A stretch of DNA of 50,638 nucleotides from Fulvimonas sp. R45. GTDB lineage: Bacteria; Pseudomonadota; Gammaproteobacteria; Xanthomonadales; Rhodanobacteraceae. The DNA lies in contig NZ_JASERU010000022.1 in assembly GCF_030504985.1 (NCBI RefSeq), positions 1 to 50,638 of the forward strand. Reading direction: 5' to 3'. A model generated the notes under the pieces. The model was not told the DNA's origin and did no database searches. It saw nothing but the letters and a program-made list of their open reading frames with translations. The position numbers and the translations under genes were made by a program. Position 1 is the first letter of the stretch. The number at the start of each line of letters is the position of its first letter. Shown here piece after piece: positions 46,751 to 50,638 of the stretch.

Positions 46751-47998
46751 TCACCGATCGGTGGCGTCAGTGGTGGTGGCCGGCCAGTGCACCCGCAGGG
46801 GATGCGACCAGCGCATCGAATAATCATGCAAATATGCCTGCCAGGCACGGAAGTCGGGCATGTCGCCCTGCGACCAGCCGGCGCCGGAGGCGAAACGGAT
46901 GCTGCCGCCGTCGGCCACGTCGAACAGCGCCCAGGCGGCATCGCGCGTGCGCGCGTAGCGCGCCGTCTCGTCCGGCGCCAGCAGCAGCGCGGTGGCGATG
47001 CGCCCCGCGCTCTTCTTCTGCGGCGTGTCCCACACCGCGATCCGCGTGGCGCCGTCGTGCACGAGGTCCGCGCCGGCATGCACCGCCACGCCCGCGGCCA
47101 CGGTCGCGCGCGGCGCACCCGCAATGCGGTAGGTCACCACCTGCCGGTTGAGATGTGCGCCGGCGTCCAGCGTGACCACCTTGTGCTGGCGCAGCAGCAC
47201 CTTGCCGACGCGCCACGCCGGGTAATCCACCTCGAAGCGCAGCCGCACCGGCCCCAGCGCGGTGATGCGCACCCGCGACGCGTTGCGCGAGGCCACCGGC
47301 GCGCCGTCCAGCCAACCCGCGGTGCCGCCGTCGCCGGGCGTGTGGCCCACCTCGTAGCTGTCCAGGCCGTCGCCGTGGTCGATGTGGTACGACATCGAGG
47401 GATCGTTCAGCCGCTGCCCCTCGGCGTCGCGCCTGTACCACGCGTCGACCACGTGCCGGGGCGGCCGCTTCGACCACACGTCGATGCCCGGGAACACCTG
47501 CCCGGTCTTTTCCAGCGCGCTGCCGTAGATGCGGAAGGCCACCTGCCCGTTTTCCCAGGCGAAGTCGTCGTCGCGTTCGGGCACCTGCCGCGCGTACAAC
47601 GGATTCGGCGAGGCCTTCGCATCGACCGGCGCGGGGAAGATGTCCAGCTTCGCGCTGTCCCGCGGCGCGATGTCCAGCAGTACCAGCAACCGGTCCGGCG
47701 TACCACCGTCGTCCGCGTAGCATTGCACGGGCAGCAACCCGGGCCTGCCGGCGATGCGGACCGCCAGGCGGCATGCGTCCCATGCCGGGCGCCGGCGCCG
47801 CAGTTCCGCCAGCGGCAGCGACAGCACTTCGTCGTGGCGCGCCAGCGCGAGCGGGTTGGCGACTTCGACGACCAGCGGCCGCGCGGCATTTCCGCCGGCC
47901 ATGGCGGCTTCCTGTCCGGCCAGCCACACGGCCAGCAGCGCCAGGCCACGCATGCCCGCTGAAAAAGAAATCGAAAGTTTCAATAATTGTTGAAACAT
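46751..47998 (-). CDS. Exported DUF4861 protein
   Basis: A 415-residue secreted protein with a DUF4861 domain. A hydrophobic leader (about 16-34, ending AMA) precedes RPLVVEVANPLALARHDEVL, the start typical of this family. The domain clusters with pectin and rhamnogalacturonan enzymes; its activity is not known to me. The start ATG 47998 overlaps one arm of a GTTTCAA-N6-TTGAAAC palindrome. ATG 47953 (MRGLALL) would place the palindrome in the leader and is a real alternative. Neither has a strong Shine-Dalgarno. Divergent from the GH105 gene. Confidence 0.85.
   Translation of the reverse strand: MFQQLLKLSISFSAGMRGLALLAVWLAGQEAAMAGGNAARPLVVEVANPLALARHDEVLSLPLAELRRRRPAWDACRLAVRIAGRPGLLPVQCYADDGGTPDRLLVLLDIAPRDSAKLDIFPAPVDAKASPNPLYARQVPERDDDFAWENGQVAFRIYGSALEKTGQVFPGIDVWSKRPPRHVVDAWYRRDAEGQRLNDPSMSYHIDHGDGLDSYEVGHTPGDGGTAGWLDGAPVASRNASRVRITALGPVRLRFEVDYPAWRVGKVLLRQHKVVTLDAGAHLNRQVVTYRIAGAPRATVAAGVAVHAGADLVHDGATRIAVWDTPQKKSAGRIATALLLAPDETARYARTRDAAWALFDVADGGSIRFASGAGWSQGDMPDFRAWQAYLHDYSMRWSHPLRVHWPATTTDATDR
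47977..47996. promoter_or_regulatory. Candidate operator of the saccharide cluster
   Basis: A perfect 7-bp inverted repeat GTTTCAA (47977-47983), 6 nt, TTGAAAC (47990-47996) in the AT-rich gap between divergent DUF4861 and GH105 genes. Shape suits a dimeric LacI- or IclR-type regulator. The regulator is unknown. Confidence 0.45.
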
Positions 47999-48049
47999 TG
48001 CGAAACTCTATCCTAAGCTCGACGGCAGTCTCAACAAGCCTCGCCGCCC

Positions 48050-49216
48050 ATGCTCCAGGTCCTTCGTTCCAAGGTTCCGTCCCGGCTGCGCGCGCTGGGC
48101 CTGCTGGCCGCCGCGCTGCTGGCGCTGTCGCCCGGCCATGCGCGGGCCGACGACCCGATGGCCGGCGACGCGCCGGCCGATCCCGGGCCGCGCGCGCAGC
48201 TCTCCGGCGCGATGCGCCCCGCCGACATCCGCCGTGCGGCGGCCCTGGTCGCTGCCTGGCAGTACGGCCGGGTGAAGGACCACGACAGCCTGGACTGGAC
48301 CTTCGCCCCGCTCTACCTCGGCTTCCTCGATGCCGCGGACCTGCTGCGCGAGCCGCGCTACGCCGCCTACGTGCGCGGCGTGGGCGAACACTCCGGCTGG
48401 GGCCTGGGGCCACGCGTGCACCACGCCGACGACCAGGCGGTGGCGCAGGCCTGGCTGGCGCTGTACGCACGCCACCCCGACCCGGCGATGCTGCGCCCCC
48501 TGCGCGAACGCTACGCGGCACAGATGCGGGTGCCTGACGATCCCGGACGCCCGCTGTGGTGGTGGTGCGACGCGCTGTTCATGGCGCCGCCGACCTGGGC
48601 CGGGCTGGCGCGCGCCACGCACGACCGCGCCTACCTCGACTACATGGACCGCCAGTGGTGGATCACCAGCGCGCTGCTGTACGACCCGGCGGAGCGCCTC
48701 TACAGCCGCGACGCCTCCTACCTGCGCAAGCGCGAGCACAACGGCCGCAAGCTGTTCTGGAGCCGCGGCAACGGCTGGGTGATGGCCGGCCTGGCCCGCG
48801 TGCTGGCGCTGATGCCGGCCGACTATCCGCAGCGCCCGCGCTACGTGCGGCAGTTCCGCGCGATGGCCTCGCGGCTGGTGCAGTTGCAGGGCCGCGACGG
48901 CCTGTGGCGCGCGGGCCTGCTCGACGCGGAAGCCTACCCGCGTCCCGAGGTGTCCGGCTCGGCCTTCATCGTCTACGCGCTGGCCTGGGGCGTGCACCAC
49001 GGCGTGCTCGACGACGCCGCCTACCGGCCGGCGATCGCCCGCGGCTGGCGCGGCCTGGTGGGCGAGATCTACGCCGACGGCCGGCTCGGCGACATCCAGC
49101 CGATCGGCGCCGCGCCGGGCGACTATCCGCCTGGCGCCAGCTACGTGTACGGCGTGGGCGCCTTCCTGCTCGCCGCGGGCGAGGTGGATGCCTTGAGCGG
49201 GGGAACGCGGCATTGA
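48050..49216 (+). CDS. GH105 unsaturated rhamnogalacturonyl/uronyl hydrolase
   Basis: A 388-residue exported (alpha/alpha)6-barrel enzyme that cleaves unsaturated uronyl residues left by polysaccharide lyases. Signal peptide about 1-32 (ending ARA). Family motifs are HHADDQAVAQAW (catalytic Asp in ADDQ), WWWCDALFMAPPTW and FWSRGNGWVMAGL. The stop overlaps the start of the next gene by 4 nt (TTGA), so the two form an operon. Confidence 0.93.
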   Translation: MLQVLRSKVPSRLRALGLLAAALLALSPGHARADDPMAGDAPADPGPRAQLSGAMRPADIRRAAALVAAWQYGRVKDHDSLDWTFAPLYLGFLDAADLLREPRYAAYVRGVGEHSGWGLGPRVHHADDQAVAQAWLALYARHPDPAMLRPLRERYAAQMRVPDDPGRPLWWWCDALFMAPPTWAGLARATHDRAYLDYMDRQWWITSALLYDPAERLYSRDASYLRKREHNGRKLFWSRGNGWVMAGLARVLALMPADYPQRPRYVRQFRAMASRLVQLQGRDGLWRAGLLDAEAYPRPEVSGSAFIVYALAWGVHHGVLDDAAYRPAIARGWRGLVGEIYADGRLGDIQPIGAAPGDYPPGASYVYGVGAFLLAAGEVDALSGGTRH

Positions 49217-50328
49217 ACGCCGCGAAGAAGACGGGTCACGTCATCGGGCCGGCCGTAGCGATGGCGCTGCTGGCCGCGGTTTCGACGGCATGCGCCACCG
49301 AAGCGCCGACGCCGCGCTGGTGGTGCCCGCTGGCCTCGCCCTCCGCTGCCGCGTCCGGCGATCCCGTGCTGGCCGATGCGCTGGCCCATCTCGATGCGCA
49401 GCCGCGGCCGATGGCCCATGTGCACACCCAGGGCCTGCTGCCGCACCAGGGCATCCACGACGCCAGCGCCGAGGCCGAGCGCGACTGGCCGCTGGCCCTG
49501 CGCGCCGCGGTGGGCTGGCGGCTGGACGGCAGGCCGGAACTGCTGCGCCAGGTCGCGCGCTACCTCGATGCCTGGGCCGGCACCTACCGGCCCGACTTCA
49601 ACCCGATCGACGAGACCAACCTCGACCAGCTGTTCCAGGCCTACGCGCTGACCCGGGACGCCCTGCCGGCGGCCACCCGCACCGCGATGGCCGGCCTGCT
49701 CCGGCGCATGGCGGAGGGCTACCGCTCGCGCCTGCGGCAGAAGGCCGGGTCCACCTACATCAACGACGTCAACAATTGGCAGAGCCACCGCATCAAGCTG
49801 CTCGCCACCGCCGCCGCGGCGCTGGGCGACCCGGCCCTGGTCGCCGACGCGCGCCGGCGGCTGATGACCCAGGTGGCCGCCAACATCCGCCCCGACGGCA
49901 GCACGGTGGACTTCGCCCAGCGCGACGCGCTGCACTATGTCACCTACGACCTCGAACCGCTGGTGCAGGCGGCGTTGGCACTTTCGCCCTACGGCAGGGA
50001 CAACCTGCTCGAGGCACGCTCGCCCACCGGCAGCAGCATCGCCGCCGCGCTGGACTGGCTGGCGCCGTATGCCGAAGGCCGCCTGTCGCACCAGGAGTTC
50101 GTGCACACCAGCGAGCCGTTCGACGTCGAGCGCCGCCGGGCCGGGCTGGAGGGTTACGGCGGGCGGTGGAATCCGCGCAACGGCGCCACGCTCTACGCCT
50201 ATGCGGCGGTGCTGATGCCGAAGTACCGCGCGCTGGCCGCGCGGCTGGGTGGCACGCCACCCGTGCTGCATGCCTGCGCCCCGGGCACCGCGGGCAAACC
50301 GGAGGCCGGGCTCCCGCCTACGCGATAA
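49213..50328 (+). CDS. Alginate-lyase-family exported protein (probable polysaccharide lyase)
   Basis: A 371-residue protein of the alginate lyase (alpha/alpha toroid) superfamily. Start TTG 49213 overlaps the GH105 stop and gives a leader with KK in the n-region and VAMALLAAVSTACA; ATG 49261 would cut into the hydrophobic core. Core motifs: NPIDETNLDQLFQAY, NNWQSHRIKLLATAA and RDALHYVTYDLEPL, whose Asn, His and Tyr are the expected catalytic groups. Its partner GH105 would use the unsaturated ends it makes. Substrate is likely pectic or uronate-rich, unproved. Confidence 0.85.
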   Translation: MNAAKKTGHVIGPAVAMALLAAVSTACATEAPTPRWWCPLASPSAAASGDPVLADALAHLDAQPRPMAHVHTQGLLPHQGIHDASAEAERDWPLALRAAVGWRLDGRPELLRQVARYLDAWAGTYRPDFNPIDETNLDQLFQAYALTRDALPAATRTAMAGLLRRMAEGYRSRLRQKAGSTYINDVNNWQSHRIKLLATAAAALGDPALVADARRRLMTQVAANIRPDGSTVDFAQRDALHYVTYDLEPLVQAALALSPYGRDNLLEARSPTGSSIAAALDWLAPYAEGRLSHQEFVHTSEPFDVERRRAGLEGYGGRWNPRNGATLYAYAAVLMPKYRALAARLGGTPPVLHACAPGTAGKPEAGLPPTR

Positions 50329-50374
50329 ACGGCGCGGCCACACCGCACCGTATCTGGAAACCGAGGCCCCCAAG

Positions 50375-50465
50375 CTCGTCATCCCGGCACAGGCCGGGAT
50401 CCAGTGATCCGTATGCCTGAACAAGCACGATCGCTACTGGATTCCGGCCTGCGCCGGAATGACAA
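50375..50465. repeat. CTCGTCATCCCGGCAC-type palindromic repeat
   Basis: Long imperfect inverted arms (GTCATCCCGGCACAGGCC... and ...GGCCTGCGCCGGAATGAC) around about 35 nt. Same family as 43455-43636, intact and compact here. Confidence 0.75.
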
Positions 50466-50490
50466 GCGGAAACATGGACGTCTCGCTCTG

Positions 50491-50526
50491 CTATGGCTAT
50501 GGCTATGGCTATGGCTATGGCTATGG
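50491..50526. repeat. Tandem hexamer (CTATGG)6
   Basis: Six perfect copies of CTATGG. Not in a credible gene; the plus frame would read Leu-Trp repeats. Confidence 0.9.
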
Positions 50527-50539
50527 CTTGGCTCTGCTA

Positions 50540-50638
50540 TGAACCTGCCCCCTGAGAGCGGACGCCAAGAAGCACGGAGTCAAGCGGCCTGCTTCAGCTT
50601 CTTGGCATAGTCGTTGGGTGACAAGTAGCCGAGCGCCG
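50540..50638 (-). mobile_element. 3' end of an IS3-family insertion sequence (cut by window edge)
   Basis: The right-edge sequence encodes a transposase C-terminus and is bounded on the left by TGAACCTGCCCCC from 50540. This has the TG start and C-rich character of an IS3-family terminal repeat. The other end lies outside the window, so the identity of the element and its target duplication cannot be seen. Confidence 0.65.
50580..50638 (-). CDS. IS3-family transposase OrfB, C-terminal fragment
   Basis: The last 18 codons read ALGYLSPNDYAKKLKQAA then stop. The S/ALGYLSP motif is the characteristic end of the IS3 OrfB DDE transposase. The gene continues past the window edge. Confidence 0.85.
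   Translation of the reverse strand, partial: ALGYLSPNDYAKKLKQAA

Noticed and set aside
47977-48006. KdgR-type operator at the pectin-like cluster
   Set aside because: TGAAACATTG resembles half of a KdgR box, but the second half does not match; the GTTTCAA/TTGAAAC palindrome explains the sequence better.
50404-50610. Plus frame with Leu-Trp repeats
   Set aside because: It only translates the CTATGG microsatellite and a palindromic repeat; no start signal.

Overview
The window is uniformly GC-rich, with dense short-spaced operons typical of a gammaproteobacterium. The markers are the miaA-hfq-hflX-hflK-hflC-yjeT-purA block, an OxyR-type ahpC-ahpF locus, a Xanthomonadales-style malate dehydrogenase, and a TonB-era envelope gene set (OmpA with TSP3 repeats). 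I infer a member of the Rhodanobacteraceae/Xanthomonadaceae (Rhodanobacter/Dyella-like). This is from protein character only; no rRNA gene is present. I saw no tRNA, rRNA, CRISPR array, prophage or plasmid backbone. An IS3-type transposase is cut by the right edge.

Layout. 0-7.8 kb: secreted M1 aminopeptidase, TfoX-N protein, a probable stress operon (two small disordered proteins plus a Tat-type SDR), a YjlB-type cupin, a DUF421 membrane protein, and an ECF sigma/anti-sigma pair. 7.9-10.1 kb: a secreted S8 (subtilisin-like) protease divergent from the sigma gene, then an exported Ala/Gly/Ser-rich protein. 10.1-16.8 kb: the purA/yjeT/hflCK/hflX/hfq/miaA block on the minus strand, in which hflX appears to start at a CTG codon. 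17-19.6 kb: a 37-codon membrane microprotein candidate, then tdh-kbl (threonine to glycine). 19.6-21.9 kb: a 289-bp inverted-repeat element, an RsuA/RluB-type pseudouridine synthase and an OmpA-family porin. 22-30.2 kb: a methylcitrate (propionate) locus, prpD, prpC and prpB, interrupted by an LTA-synthase-type phosphotransferase and a TerC/YjbE transporter behind a yybP-ykoY manganese riboswitch. It ends with a gene divergent from prpB that fuses a helix-turn-helix to a citrate-synthase domain with its catalytic residues intact, and a cluster of TTGATC repeats lies between the two. 30.2-32.7 kb: ahpC-ahpF behind a promoter with an OxyR-like site. 32.9-43.3 kb: mdh, an aminotransferase, GlsB and YidB stress proteins, a LacI regulator, a cyclophilin, an SDR/LysR pair, a DUF899 protein, typA and map. 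43.3-44.9 kb: repeats and a YkuD-like L,D-transpeptidase without signal peptide, overlapping a lipoprotein gene. This is an effector/immunity-like pair. 44.9-50.3 kb: a divergent saccharide-degradation cluster (GH35, DUF4861, GH105, alginate-lyase-family) consistent with pectin/rhamnogalacturonan side-chain use. 50.3-50.6 kb: palindromic repeats, a hexamer tandem repeat and the IS3 end.

The most interesting items are the HTH-citrate synthase fusion with its candidate operator (a possible propionate/methylcitrate sensor), the L,D-transpeptidase/lipoprotein pair, the repeat family that abuts stop codons, the near-perfect OxyR site, and the CTG-started hflX.
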